NCBI RefSeq assembly: GCF_020379485.1
Contig: NC_063445.1
Location: 55,639,422 to 55,703,421, forward strand
DNA from: Brassica napus
Taxonomy: Eukaryota > Streptophyta > Magnoliopsida > Brassicales > Brassicaceae
Direction of reading: 5' to 3'
DNA length: 64,000 nucleotides
The translations under genes were made by a program, and so were the position numbers. Below, in pieces: positions 1 through 11,577 of this stretch (position 1 is the first letter of the stretch; each line of letters starts with the position of its first letter). A model generated the notes under the pieces. It had not been told where the DNA came from. It searched no databases and saw only the letters and a list, made by a program, of their open reading frames with translations.

Positions 1-3000
1 TCCTACCATTCTTCTATAGTGTTTAACGTCAGCATAAGGCTTATCTTCAATCTCCCCCTCACGCAGCACCTTATACCCATCTTCTAGTGGAGTCTTGGCT
101 ACTCTCGCTCCAAGCTTTCCTGCCTCATTCAAAAGATCAAGTGTGTACTTCCTTTGAGATAAGAAAAGCCCCTCTTTAGAGCGGCATATTTCTATCCCTA
201 GAAAGTACTTTAGCTCACCCAAATCTTTAATATCAAAAGTAGACTTAAGAAATACTTTGGTTGAGATAATACCTTCCTTGTCACTTCCTGTGATGATAAT
301 ATCATCTACATAAATAAGAATCACCACAATTCCTTGCTTGCTTGTGAGTGTGAAGAGTGTATGATCAGCTTCTGATTTTACAAACCCTCTTCCATTGAGA
401 GTTGTACTCAGTTTGTGGTACCAAGCCCTTGGTGACTGTTTTAATCCATAGATTGCTTTCTTCAACCTTAGGACATTCCCTGGCTTGACCATGTCTTCCA
501 TACCCGGAGGTGGCCTCATGTAAACCTCATCCTCCAGCTCTCCTTGAAGAAAAGCATTCTTGACATCCATCTGCCATAAATCCCATTCCAAGTTCACTGC
601 CAATGAGAGTAGAATCCTTATGGTGTGGAGTTTAGCTACTGGTGCAAATGTATCGAGATAGTCTTCTCCATAGACTTGGGTGTATCCTCTTGCAACTAGC
701 CTTGTTTTCTTTCTTTCTGGTTTCCCATTGGCAAGGTACTTGATGGTGAAGAGTAGACGGCTTGTAACAGCTTTCTTTCCTTTGGGGAGCTCAGTTTCAT
801 ACCAAGTATCATTCTTGATCATGGCACCAACTTCATCCCCAACTGAATCTCTCCATTCTTCATGCTTCATGGCTTCTTCATAAGTCTTTGGTACATACTC
901 TTGATCCAGGTTGCTGATGAAGACTACATGCTCTTCAGATAGTCTCGCAAAAGAACATGTTGCTTGGATAGGATGAGCTACTGCATTGTTGTTGAAGTAT
1001 ACTTTGGTGTCCATCCACTGAGATGGTTTCTTCACCCTTGTACTCCTCCTTAATGGTTGAACTTCTTGTTGCATTCCATCTTGATCATTAACAACTTCTT
1101 CTTGGATAGCTTCTTCTTGGATAGCTTTCTCGTGGATGGCTTCGTCATGGATAGCTTCCTCATGGATGATAGCTTCTTCATGGATTTGCAAATTAGGTTG
1201 ATTTCCCCCCTCATGATCAGGATGGACTGCTTCTTCAACTGATGCAGCTTCATCCACAACTGGAGGTATAGGTGAAGTGCTCGGTACGCCACTTGTTTGA
1301 GGCTGGCTGATGCCTAGGTTTTCCAGAATGATTCTCAAGTTGTTTGCCCTATCTGAAGATCCTTGTGAGAGATCCTGAAGACTGTCCCAATTCTTCTCAT
1401 CATAGTATCCCTTTGATTCCACAAACTTAACATCCCTTGAGACCATAACTCTTCTTGATTCAGGTATGTAGCACTTGTACCCCTTCTGCGCATGAGTATA
1501 TCCTATGAACATGCCTTTGGCACTCTTGGCTTCAAGCTTGTTTCTCTGTTCCCCTGGTATCAAGACATAGCACACACACCCAAAAACACGCAAGTGATCA
1601 ATTGGAGGTTTTATTTTGTTTAATACCTGAAAGGGAGAGATATCTTGGAGGACTTTGGTGGGGATCCTGTTGATCAAATAACATGCTGAGACCACAGCAT
1701 CTCCCCAGAACCTCTTTGGAACATTGGTATGGAACATCATGCTCCTTGCAACCTCCATAAGATGGCGATTCTTCCTTTCAGCAACTCCATTCTGTTGTGG
1801 TGTGTATGGGCAACTTGTTTGATGGATTATGCCATGTTTTGCTAAGTGATGTTTGAAAGCAGTGCTTGTGTATTCTCCGCCATTATCAGACCTAAAAATT
1901 TTGATCTTGGAATTGAAATGGTTAGATACATAGTTTTGGAAGTTAATAAAAGCTTCTAAAACTCTATCTTTAGTTTGAATCAAGGTGATCCATGTATATT
2001 TTGATTTTTCATCTATGAATGTAACAAAATATTTATGGTTCTCCCTAGACACACAAGGTGCTGTCCAAACATCAGAGTGCACAAGATCAAAGCAATTTTC
2101 ATAAATAGTCTTAGAATTAAGGAAAACAGATCTCTGATGTTTACCAAGAATACAAGCCTCACAACTTCCATTCTTTAAAGATAGATTAGGTAACATCAAT
2201 CCTAATGCACGAGAATGAGGATGACCTAATCTAGCATGCCATAAAACATCACTAGCTAACACAGAAGCAGAATTGAAAGCACAAGATAAATCTGAAAGCT
2301 TGGTGTTTTCAAGCAAGTAAAGCTCTCCCTTGCTCACACCCTTTCCCAGCATCTTCCTGGTCTTAATATCCTGAAAGCACACATCATTAGGACTGAAAAT
2401 AACATTGCAATTTAAATCATTGGTTGCTCTCTTGACAGATAATAAGTTGGATGTGAAAGTAGGCATATAAAAAGCTTGAGACTCCTTATCAAACAGTTTC
2501 AAGTTTCCTACTCCTTCAATTGGAATTCTATCACCATTAGCAATCACTACACTCCCTAGAGCAGGTTTAACATCACTAATCAGTCTAGCATCCCTAATCA
2601 TATGATGAGAAGCTCCAGAATCAATGATCAAAGGTCTAGTAGTATGTGAAGCACTGTGAATAGAATTTAAAGCATTGACACTGATGTTACCAGAGTTTGC
2701 ATTGATAGCCTTGATAAGCGCTTCAATGTCTGACTTGCGGATGAAGGCATCATCAGGGGATGGCTGAGACATGGCATGGGATGTGGATCCACCAGTGTGG
2801 GTGGTTGAGATCATAGCTCTTCCATCTTCTCCTATGTGCATGGAGCCTGATATTGTGGTTTCATGAGCTCTTGCTTCATGTGCTTTGGCCTGGTTGTATC
2901 TGTTGGTTGAAGCAGGTCTGAGGTGAGGATGGAGGATCCAACAATTGGTTTTGGAGTGGCCTAGATTCTTGCAGTGCTCACAAGTCACAGACTTGTCTCC

Positions 3001-3720
3001 TCCTCTTCTTGATTTGAAGTGTGCTTTGTTGCCTGAAGCACTCTCCATCTTCTCAGCTTTGTTTGCCATAGACAGCTCCTCTTTTCCACCAAAGAGACCA
3101 TCTGAGCCTAGCTCCTTCCAAAGTTGAGCACACACATCATCATAGCTTGGAAGCTCTTTAGCTCTCAATATGTGTTTAAGTACATCATTGAAGCTTGGGT
3201 TGAGTGTGAGAAGCAATCCAAAGACCTTGTCTTGCTCACGCCTCTCTTCTAGTGTACTAGGATCAGTGGTACTTGGTCTCAGCATCTCAAGTTCAGACCA
3301 CAACTGGCTGTACTTTCCAAGGTGTTTGGTGAAGTCCATCTCCTCTTGCTGCAAGTTGTTGATTGCCCTCTTAACCTCAAATAGTCTGGTGAGGTTTGAA
3401 GTGTTGCCATATACCTTGTATAAGGTATCCCATAGCTTCTTTGCAGTCTCACAGTGTGAGTAAGACTCCATGATAGGAGTATCAAGTGAGCCTTGCAAGA
3501 TAGACAGCACCATGAGATCCTCCTGACCCCATTTGCCTTCATCTACCACTACAACCTCCTTGCCATCTTCTCCTTGGGTGATTTGTCTTGGGGCCTCACT
3601 TGTGGTGATGTGCTCCCATAGACCTCTTCCTCCAAGAGCTGTCCTGGTCAATCTCGACCAAGTAATGTAGTTAGGACCCTTCAGGGTGACTGGAATCCTC
3701 ACTAGCTGGTGTTGTTCCAT
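1..3720 (-). CDS. Ty1/copia retrotransposon Gag-Pol polyprotein, 5' part (runs off window)
   Basis: One open frame of 1240 codons from ATG 3720-3718 to the window edge without a stop. Order seen: Gag, CCHC zinc knuckle at residues 247-260 (C-x2-C-x4-H-x4-C, 2982-2941), aspartic protease DSGA at 367-370, GAG-pre-integrase (LWHARLGHP), integrase with D550, D612 and E648 (exact DD35E spacing), then reverse transcriptase with YVDD at 1137-1140 (312-301). Protease-integrase-RT order defines copia rather than gypsy. The RNase H part of a usual ~1400-residue polyprotein lies outside the window. A short acidic/His repeat rich in HEEAI-like units sits between integrase and RT (about 1075-1190). The frame is uninterrupted, so this copy may be young. 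It makes the virus-like particle and reverse-transcribes its own RNA. Confidence 0.95.
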   Translation of the reverse strand, partial: MEQHQLVRIPVTLKGPNYITWSRLTRTALGGRGLWEHITTSEAPRQITQGEDGKEVVVVDEGKWGQEDLMVLSILQGSLDTPIMESYSHCETAKKLWDTLYKVYGNTSNLTRLFEVKRAINNLQQEEMDFTKHLGKYSQLWSELEMLRPSTTDPSTLEERREQDKVFGLLLTLNPSFNDVLKHILRAKELPSYDDVCAQLWKELGSDGLFGGKEELSMANKAEKMESASGNKAHFKSRRGGDKSVTCEHCKNLGHSKTNCWILHPHLRPASTNRYNQAKAHEARAHETTISGSMHIGEDGRAMISTTHTGGSTSHAMSQPSPDDAFIRKSDIEALIKAINANSGNISVNALNSIHSASHTTRPLIIDSGASHHMIRDARLISDVKPALGSVVIANGDRIPIEGVGNLKLFDKESQAFYMPTFTSNLLSVKRATNDLNCNVIFSPNDVCFQDIKTRKMLGKGVSKGELYLLENTKLSDLSCAFNSASVLASDVLWHARLGHPHSRALGLMLPNLSLKNGSCEACILGKHQRSVFLNSKTIYENCFDLVHSDVWTAPCVSRENHKYFVTFIDEKSKYTWITLIQTKDRVLEAFINFQNYVSNHFNSKIKIFRSDNGGEYTSTAFKHHLAKHGIIHQTSCPYTPQQNGVAERKNRHLMEVARSMMFHTNVPKRFWGDAVVSACYLINRIPTKVLQDISPFQVLNKIKPPIDHLRVFGCVCYVLIPGEQRNKLEAKSAKGMFIGYTHAQKGYKCYIPESRRVMVSRDVKFVESKGYYDEKNWDSLQDLSQGSSDRANNLRIILENLGISQPQTSGVPSTSPIPPVVDEAASVEEAVHPDHEGGNQPNLQIHEEAIIHEEAIHDEAIHEKAIQEEAIQEEVVNDQDGMQQEVQPLRRSTRVKKPSQWMDTKVYFNNNAVAHPIQATCSFARLSEEHVVFISNLDQEYVPKTYEEAMKHEEWRDSVGDEVGAMIKNDTWYETELPKGKKAVTSRLLFTIKYLANGKPERKKTRLVARGYTQVYGEDYLDTFAPVAKLHTIRILLSLAVNLEWDLWQMDVKNAFLQGELEDEVYMRPPPGMEDMVKPGNVLRLKKAIYGLKQSPRAWYHKLSTTLNGRGFVKSEADHTLFTLTSKQGIVVILIYVDDIIITGSDKEGIISTKVFLKSTFDIKDLGELKYFLGIEICRSKEGLFLSQRKYTLDLLNEAGKLGARVAKTPLEDGYKVLREGEIEDKPYADVKHYRRMVG

Positions 3721-3842
3721 CTTTGCTTGCTACTGGGTAAAAGAAAATGAAAGAGATTCTGAAGAAAGTAAACCAAACAAGTGAAAGAGTAAAGTCAATA
3801 GAATAGATTTGCGGAAGCAGTTTGGTGTTCAAGAGCTTTGAT

Positions 3843-3854
3843 GCTCTGATACCA
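3843..3854 (-). other. Primer binding site of the copia element
   Basis: The minus strand reads TGGTATCAGAGC, complementary to the 3' end of plant initiator tRNA-Met, the usual copia primer. It lies directly inside the LTR boundary. Confidence 0.93.
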
Positions 3855-3884
3855 TGTTAGAAATTAAAGAACATAGTGAAGAAC

Positions 3885-3924
<40 letters not shown>

Positions 3925-4216
3925 AGAGAGAGAGAGAGAGAGTAAAGAAGGATAATCTTATTCACTTGATTGATTTGCTTATGAGAACATCTCATATATA
4001 TAGTGGTTACAAGTATGGTAAATGGTAGATGAGATATGATAAACTAATAATCCATTGTTTTGAGACCTTAACCCACCATGCATGCTTGTCCCTTGTAGTG
4101 GCATCTCCATTGTCTTGAGACCTTAACCAACCATACATGTTTGTCCCTTGTAGTGGTATCTCCATTGTCTTGAGACCTTAACCCACCATCTTGTTTCTTA
4201 TTGCTTCATTTTTACA
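3855..4216 (-). repeat. 5' LTR of the copia element
   Basis: 362 bp with TG...CA termini in element orientation (starts TGTAAAAATG at 4216, ends TTTCTAACA at 3855), immediately next to the PBS. The outer end was set where similarity to MIP2 flanking DNA (compare 18,620-18,660) begins at 4217. It holds a GA microsatellite (about 3890-3950), a TATA-like run (3993-4003, minus strand) and a tandem repeat. The partner LTR is off-window, so LTR age and the target duplication cannot be read. Confidence 0.88.
4052..4189. repeat. 55-bp tandem repeat (2.5 units) inside the LTR
   Basis: Units start at 4052, 4107 and 4162, each beginning ccattgt(t/c)ttgagacctt, with exact 55-bp period. They lie upstream of the TATA-like run in element orientation, where LTR enhancers sit. 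Confidence 0.9.
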
Positions 4217-5022
4217 GTATTTGCTTCTTGAAACTCCCAAGATAGCTTTCCAACTAGATATCAGAAGAAAGAAAAGACTAAACCGTAGCTAGAATTTAAG
4301 ATTATCGTTGAGAGAGTTCCAGAATGTATAACTGTGAGAAGAGCTGTGTGATTGTTCTGACTCGATAGCTCTAGAAGGCCTTTTTGCTTTAACTTGTCTT
4401 CAACAACACACACTGAGATCTGATCCGTTCAGACCTGGCCAAGTTTCCGGTCAGGCTCTCTGCTTCGTTATATCCAGCCAACAAGCATGTAAAGGATGAG
4501 CTGCGACTACATATTGCTTCTTTTCTTTCTCCTCAGGTTCTAAGTCCTGAAGTGTTTCCCATCCATCATTCCAATCATCATCATCATCATCTCCCCACTC
4601 ATTTGCCTCATTACACTGCACTAGTTCAGCTTTCTTAGCTTCAAACAGTTCTTCCCATCCTTCTAAAATCTCCCTAAGAGCTTCAGCTTCTGAAGCTGTA
4701 GTAACAGCTGTCAGCAGAGAGTTTATAAAAGCAGGAAACGGGGATAGATCCTCTGGGGAGATCTCTAAGCCTGGAGAAATGGACGCCACAACAATATGTG
4801 ATCATTTAAGTGCCACCAGAGTGTTTGTGGGTCTGCTAGAGCCATCAGCTACCTGGTCAGGCAACGTTTGGTTAACTGTAGCTTCAGTCTTCAGGACTAG
4901 AGAACGTCATAAAGGTCCAACATTTATCAACCAACAGTAAAATTAAAGCTTATCAACCATGTGCAACTGACCTCTAATGGAGACAAGGGACGCAAGCCCT
5001 CCTTTGGTATCAGTTCCATCTG
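4217..5022 (-). pseudogene. MIP2-like (Sec39/NBAS family) C-terminal fragment
   Basis: Minus-strand open stretch 4789-4451 encodes ASEAEALREILEGWEELF, an acidic run with DDDDDDWNDGWETLQ and HPLHACWLDI, which I recognise as the C-terminus of the plant Sec39-domain protein MIP2, a Golgi-to-ER tethering factor. Upstream pieces (LLSKFRQMELIPKEGLRPLS around 5020-4975; SSRPTNTLVALK around 4850-4800) follow, but a TGA interrupts the frame just before 4789. 3' flanking DNA at 4217-4300 matches that beside the other MIP2 fragment at 18,600-18,660. The copia LTR abuts it. Family assignment is from memory. Confidence 0.7.
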
Positions 5023-5134
5023 TCTGAACTTGGACAGCAGATCAAATACAATGTAAGATATAAAACACTAATAGTAAACTCGATAAAGGAATCCTGTACT
5101 AGAGGAGGGTACCTAGGAACATATAGGACAATGA

Positions 5135-6270
5135 AATGTAGCTCAATCTTGTTTGCGTTGATTCTCTTGCCTAATCAAAGTGAATAAACCGTCAATCACT
5201 TATCTACAAATCGGATACTAATCAATATTAATGTCTTTCTTCAGTGATCAAAGCAAACGAAATAGAAGATGGATAACCAGGGTAGTGCACTACAAACGTC
5301 TCCTTGCTCGGCAAGTTACCTGATACAACATTTTGATGTATCATGCTAAATTCATGATATGCTCCCTCTCTTAAATTCGCTTTAAGAGGATACTGAGGTT
5401 AAGATCATCGGAAATTGGTTGAAAATCGCAAAATCCAGAGACATTACTACACAAAATTTGATACAAATGTGATTTTTGAAGAATTTGGACAAACTTCCAT
5501 TCTTCTACACTTCACCACGGATCAATACTTTTTAAAAAATGTTGAAATGTTTTCCAATTTTCTGTCCCATTTTTAGTAGAAAAAAGATTGAGTTTATAAG
5601 AAAACAGGAAACGCTTACTTGTTACTTGCATTGGCATCACAATAACCTCTTAATTCAGGTGGAACCCTGAACTCCATTCTCTGGTATCTGAAAATAAATT
5701 ACACAAAGTAAATAGTCAACAAAGTAAAATAGCTTTGACATACATCAACAAACTGGATGCAAATAAGAGACTTGACATACTGTTTCTGTTCTAGTTTGAT
5801 TTTTGAGGTGATCAAAATGAATGTAGTGCACTACAAACGTCTCCTTGCTCGGCAAGTTACCTGGTAGTCAACCATGCCTACATGAATAAGAAAGAGTGAA
5901 TACAATGGGAAACTTTAAGCAAAAGCTCATTCAACAAGAGACATTTAGAAGCACATAACAATTTGAAGAGCTAGGTTCTTACCATCGAAGCAATACGATT
6001 CAGACACACGAGCTACAATATCGTTTTAAAACTGCGGCGTTTTAGTGTTTATATGTGAATTTCGATATCTGATCTCATGCTGGTTAGTCCAGACCGGATT
6101 AACCGGTTCGATCCTTTTTTTTTGTCAACTGGTTTGATCATTTTTAATCTTCTTTCTATAAGTCTTACTATTTTTCTTTTTGTTGTTGTATAATCTAACA
6201 CCTATAAAATTAAATATTTTGACTCAAAGAAACGAAAAAAAAATTAGAAATCTATTAAACATTAATTATA
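5135..6270 (-). pseudogene. Scrambled pseudo-copy of the TFIIIC subunit 5 gene
   Basis: Blocks match the intact gene at 36.6-40.8 kb in the wrong order. 5140-5192 matches the exon 2/intron 1 junction (near 39,995-40,045). 5270-5325 matches exon 1. 5326-5700 matches exon 9 and its flanks (38,030-38,410). 5821-5863 repeats the exon 1 piece. 5860-6015 matches exon 3/intron 2/exon 2 (39,670-39,815). 6020-6270 matches the 5' flank (40,590-40,800). No coding potential remains. Confidence 0.82.
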
Positions 6271-6274
6271 ACAA

Positions 6275-7066
6275 TAACTAGATCTCGATCCGCGCACCCG
6301 CGCAGATTTTTGTTTTCATTTATTTTTATATAAACATTTTGTTTTCAATTTTAAATGGGTATATATATATTATAATATATGTGTGTCTATCAATTTTTAA
6401 AACATAATAAGTGTACGGTATATTTTTTCATTGAATAGATTGTTTCAAACTTTCACATGTATTTGTATCTTCTTCTATATATATATTTTCGGATTATTAT
6501 TTCATTATTAAAATCATAACTATATATATAGATTAGTAAAATATTGTTTTATTGTCATATTCAAAAATATTGTAACATTTAAAAAATTTAGAAAGTTTTT
6601 TTAAAAATTAAACTTTTCGCTTCATAGATTTATATTATCAAGTAAATAATTAGACGTTTAGTTTTTGTTTAATTTTTAAAATAAACTATATAGTTAATTT
6701 GTTTTCATTGGTTTAAGGTAGTAAAGATTAATTATTGTTAGATAATATGATTTTTTTTATTTAAAAAAATATTTATAATTTTGAAAGTTAACATCGACAA
6801 ATATTTAAATAATTAACATATGGAGGTACAATATTACAACATTAAATTATATCTATTTAATTTATACTATCTATAAATCCAATGGATCATTTATTGTTTA
6901 AATCCAATTATTGATAGCCCAATAAAAATTTCTGGTAGACCTAAAATTTAAATGATAAGATTAGAGATTAAATATAACATGACTTTCTAGGAATAGGTCC
7001 ATTAGGTCCATTTTTTAAAAAATTACACATGAATCAAGGTTGTGACTTCTGTTTTAATATATAAGA
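6275..7066. repeat. AT-rich mobile-element-like segment with GC-rich terminal hairpin
   Basis: Begins with actagatctcgatccgcgcacccgcgcaga, i.e. a short CGCG-rich palindrome at the edge of ~790 bp of very AT-rich DNA, and ends near ttttaatatataagat. It separates TFIIIC5 promoter homology from the unknown repeat; the equivalent place at 40.8 kb lacks it, which supports an insertion. Similar GC-hairpin edges occur at 48,078 and 48,716. The class (Helitron-like or other non-autonomous element) is not established. Confidence 0.45.
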
Positions 7067-7139
7067 TATGTATTAACCGATAAATTTTGTATTATTTTGT
7101 TCGATGGTTTACTTTTGAATTCTTATGTTTTGCTTAGAG

Positions 7140-9990
7140 AGTTTATTATAATTACCATTTTTTGCATTTATGCTCATGATTTACTCTAATTCTAGTTTAT
7201 TTAGCCATCTATAAAACTTTGTCAATTAACACAGATAATAACTTAATATGGATGTAGATTTTAGTCGTGTATTTTATTAGTTAAAAACCTTGTCTATAAT
7301 GCATATAACAACTAAAAATATGAAAATTTACAAATATGAATGTGTATGCCTTCCACAAACCTTTTGTTTTGTTAATCGATTCTAACAATGCAAAAAAAAG
7401 AAAAAAATCGATATAGTATTTTCATTTTATTAATCTCTTTAGTTAATTATCAACAACAATTACTCATTCTTATGGATCACACACAAGACTATTTGATAGC
7501 CGTGTGCATATTCACTTAGTTCCAAATTAAATTTGGTTTAGTTTTCACACATGAAATAATTTTTTCTATATTCATTGAGATTTTAATGGAGTATCATGTC
7601 TTTCTAGCATATAATTGGTTGGTTGAAATATGCATGGTGAATTGCGTAATTTCAACAGTCTATACCACATGTATCAAATTTTTGATGCAAAGAGTATGTC
7701 TATACTGCAAGTTTTTTTAAATTCATTGAGATTTTAGTAGAGCATCATGCTTTTCTAGCATATAATTGGTTGGTTGAAATATGTAAATTTGTATGGTGAA
7801 TTGCGTAATTTCAATAGTCTATACCACATGTATCATATTTTTGATGCAAAGAGTATATGAGTATTTTATATTCAGCGTTTTCAGTATGTAAAAAATGAAT
7901 CAATGAAAAATTTTAGGTGTGCCTCTTGGATTATCCAATAGATGTTTAAATATCACAATTTCTAATAATTTATGGTTTTGTTAGAGTATTGATAATACTA
8001 TATGTGAGATTTAGCAACAGAAGCATCAATATGATGTGTGTTTAAATTGAATTTAAAGAGATTGTAAGAAATATTGATGATTACATTTACCAAAGTACTT
8101 ATGAAATAAACATGAATGAATTACTTAAGATATTATTTATTGACGTACGTTTTGTCAACCGCAACCAAGATAACATTCTTATTCAAATAGAAGATAACAT
8201 ACTATATATTATTCATTTTCCATTCAAAGGAAAAACTACAATTTAGTGTACAACTTGTACACTCTATGTTGGTTACACTTGAAAGATAATGGTTCTAATG
8301 AAGTTTTATATGTAAAATATATCAAGTGTGGATGGACACATCTCCGAGATCTATATTGAATAGGTCAATTTTTTTTTTAATTTTTTTAATGAAAACAGAT
8401 GCATAAGGGTTTACACATTTTCAAATTGGTTTCATGGCTTCTTATAATGTAATGACACAAAATTTATTTGTGAAAGATGGTTCAAAGTGTTGAAAAGAAA
8501 GATTTTTTTGTTATTTCAAATAATCGCATTGATAATCAACTTATTAGATTATCATTAGAAAACATAAGAAAAAATAGAAAAACATAATAATAACTGCTAC
8601 ACATTTTATATTTTTGTGTTCTTAACAATTTACATTTATTGGAAAAATATAACATAATATCATGCTACGTGGTACATAATAATAACTCATACGCGTTGTA
8701 ACCTTTATCAAAATAGTACTCCCAACAACCAACAATCGTTGTATCCAACACAAAGAAGTCTCTCCCTTGAAACCAATAACACATGAAATTTGAAGCGATT
8801 TGGGTAATTTGAAACACTTCAAAAGTAATGCCTTTGGCTGTTGCTTTATCCACATCCTTTTTTGATGTTTTCAAGATCGAGAAACAATCTGAACCCATAT
8901 TCCCTTCGATGAGAGATCTCCATCACAAATGTATATTGTTTTCATGAAACAGTCTCAACACACCATACTTTGGGGTTTTTGTTTCTCGGGTGTAATCAGA
9001 ACTTGAACCAACAACCATTGCCACTCTCGATTGATTAATATTTTTTTCTTTAGAAGTAAGAACAAAATAATCAAATTCACACACGTTCCAACAAAAAAAA
9101 AGATTGTAAACACAAGATTTATATTTGTTATGTCTATTGCTGTTTAGCCTCTTCGTCTGCTGCTCCTGTTCCGGCGGCTGATTATATCATTCATTCTATG
9201 TTTGTTTGAATAACTATCGAGAGACAATGTTCCCTTTAATTGGAAGAAGACAACAAAATTATGTTAAAAAAAATGTCTGGTTTTATGGGCTCTTACATAC
9301 AACAATTTTTATAATTTTATTGTGTCTATTCGGTTTTCATAAACGAAATAAGATAGATGAAAATTTAGTTAAATTTGTGATAATTATGATTGATTTCTAT
9401 ATTCTTGTTTTAACCTTTTATGTAAGATATATAAATTCAATTATGTAAATTCCCAACCCACTAAACAAATATTCTTCTTCTTTTTAACACTAAATAATAT
9501 ATCTAAATAAGTTGTTTGACACTATGTAAAACAGAAAAACATATTTGGAATAAATTTAATATTTTGAAAAACATAACATATCTAAATTTAACCTCTACCA
9601 ATCAGCTTAATTCATAAAATTTCTTGAATAAATATCTAATTATCCATTGATAATTGATTTACTAGAATATCATTGGAAACATGAATAGAAAAAAGAAAAA
9701 AAGAAAGAAAGATGAAAAACTTAATATAACTGCTACACATTTAAACAATTTTGTTGTTTTTAACAAATTGCATTTATTCACAATAATAAAACACAATCTA
9801 ACAACATCTACATATTGAAATTTAAAATCTCTTATGTTTTTTTGTTTCTCTAAACTATACTACAATTTTATATTTGGAGTATTTGTTTTTTTTTAATCAG
9901 TATGAAACTACTAAAACTAAAATAACAAAATAAAACAACATGTTTAATGTAAGATTTCCAGTTAGAAAAAAGTTTCAACATGATTATAAA
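7140..9990. repeat. Unknown dispersed repeat, copy A
   Basis: Long diverged similarity to 41.3-47.8 kb: 7150-7330 matches the tandem unit end, 7440-7860 matches 43,800-44,045, 7895-8200 matches 44,080-44,390, 8245-8340 matches 44,455-44,545, 8350-9450 matches 45,110-46,240, and 9640-9990 matches 47,430-47,780. Copy A also contains two internal near-duplicates (7560-7680 and 7715-7860). Both copies follow TFIIIC5 promoter DNA, so they are probably parts of one segmental duplication rather than independent insertions. Confidence 0.75.
8665..8898 (-). pseudogene. Unrecognised protein fragment in the dispersed repeat
   Basis: A 77-codon minus-strand frame contains FEVFQITQIASNFMCYWFQ and LDTTIVGCWEYYFDKGY. 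The same motif is encoded at 44,624-44,890 (plus) and about 45,465-45,660 (minus), so the protein sequence is conserved between copies although the DNA is diverged. I do not recognise the family. No start context, signal peptide or catalytic motif is evident. Confidence 0.5.
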
Positions 9991-10904
9991 AATTATTTTA
10001 AAATATCATATATCATAATCATTGTAGAAATAATTTTGAATCTTTGCAAAATTTTAATTTACTATATGTGTATCAATTTAATAAATATATTTATTTAAAT
10101 ACACATTTGCATAAATTCACAAACGCTGGAAACATGTAGGCTAATTTTTTTAATCGTTATTAGTTATTAAGTATGAGATAAAATGATTAAATTTCAGTTA
10201 AAACAAATTAAACTTAAAAAGAGTGGAAGATGATTAAGTGATGAACAAAAACTAACTGATTCAAGAACATGAGAATTGACAAAACAAAGACGGGATTAAA
10301 TTTTTAAAAAGCCTGATTGGTTTGCACTCGAATTTGTTATATTTGCCTCTTTGATCCTCGGTTTGAATCCAGTAATGCAAATGTCATTGGCCTGATTTGC
10401 TTGAACCAATTGGTAAGTTGGGCTGGGACCCTGGTGAACCGAAGTCGATTAAAACGGTTAGTAACGTTTATACTCTTAAAGAATAAAACTAGAATACGAC
10501 CCGCGTTAAAACACAAAGCATTGTTTTTCGTTTTTAATTTACAAAATAATATTATTTCTTAAAATCGATAGCATATTCTGATTTCCATATTTTTAGGATC
10601 AGTTACATGAAAATAAAAAGAGAATTCCACTTTTCAAATATAACAGATTAAAAAAAAACCGAATTAATTTGTTAGAGAGTATTTTGTTTGCAAGACAATA
10701 GAAATAATTAGTTTTATTTTAATTTAATGACCTTACTTTTTCCTGGAAATATTTTAAAGAAATTAATCGAATTAATATATTCTAGTTTTCTATATATTTA
10801 TTAGTTTATAACTGAATTCAAAATTGAAAGGATCAATAATGTTTTTGGGTTAGGATTAACACAAAATATTTTAATAAAAAACTAAACTAATTTTCAAAAT
10901 TATA
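9991..10904. other. AT-rich stretch, no gene seen
   Basis: Short frames only, no motif recognised. A GGTTTGAATCC-like box B occurs near 10,360 but no tRNA fold was found around it. Confidence 0.6.
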
Positions 10905-11172
10905 TGGGTCTTCCTCCTAAAAGAATTTCCAACTCCACTTCTTTTTTCCTCCAAAATGGAATGAAAAATATATGAAGTAAAAAATTTTGCAACCTATTTC
11001 ATTTCTCATTCCATAATGGGATTTACTCTATAAATGGAGTAATCTACTTTTTGTTTGTTTATTACTTCGTTATAAAGTGAGAAATGGAGAAGAGTTAGAT
11101 TATTTTTACTCCACATTCTATTTTACTTTATTTGAGAGAAAAAGTGAAGTTTTAAATCGGAGATGCTATAAC
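10905..11172. repeat. Possible MITE-like fold-back element
   Basis: Left part reads ttccaactccacttctttttt..., right part ...agtgaagttttaaatcggagatgc, giving imperfect inverted ends around internal ATGGAGT/ACTCCA motifs. The pattern resembles short non-autonomous elements common in Brassicaceae. No clean target duplication was found. Confidence 0.35.
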
Positions 11173-11487
11173 ATCCTTCCAAGTAGGTAAATAACATATC
11201 TAAAGGTTTCTTGCCTAGTTTTACAGGATTTAAAGATTTTTGTCCTCCGGTGACTTACGCCACTTCTCTTATCGACTTTTTTTTTTTTGGTAATCTTCGC
11301 TTATCGACTTGATATCATTTCTGTTTTGGTTAAAGAATAAATATTTTCATTTCCTTTTTATCATTGTTAAAAGTTTTTCTAGTCTAAACCAAAAAATATA
11401 TATTACAAAACACATCTTGTTTGCTCAGACATGACGAGGGAACCAAGGCCAAGAGAAAGTGACATGAAATTCTTCAGCAAAAATGAA

Positions 11488-11547
11488 TCATTCACTCAAC
11501 TTGCATACATCCATGAACTTCTGGACTGCGTTATGATACTGAGTTCC
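11488..11547 (-). pseudogene. Terminal exon of a Mut7/EXD-type 3'-5' exonuclease gene
   Basis: Twenty codons after a consensus acceptor (TTGCAG at 11,553-11,548) read GTQYHNAVQKFMDVCKLSE and stop, which I recognise as the C-terminus of the plant exonuclease/Mut7-C RNase protein whose middle part lies at 16,255-17,150 on the same strand. The two parts are separated by about 4.7 kb carrying a LINE relic, a CACTA end and NLR1. Confidence 0.65.
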
Positions 11548-11577
11548 CTGCAACCATACAACAAACATTAAGCATCT

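Noticed and set aside
1050..1292. 80-codon minus frame of Lys/Leu repeats in the copia element
   Set aside because: An alternate frame of the repeated linker between integrase and RT; the polyprotein frame is the real one.
10340..10420. Possible tRNA or SINE from a GGTTTGAATCC box
   Set aside because: No box A at the right distance and no cloverleaf; a chance match in AT-rich DNA.
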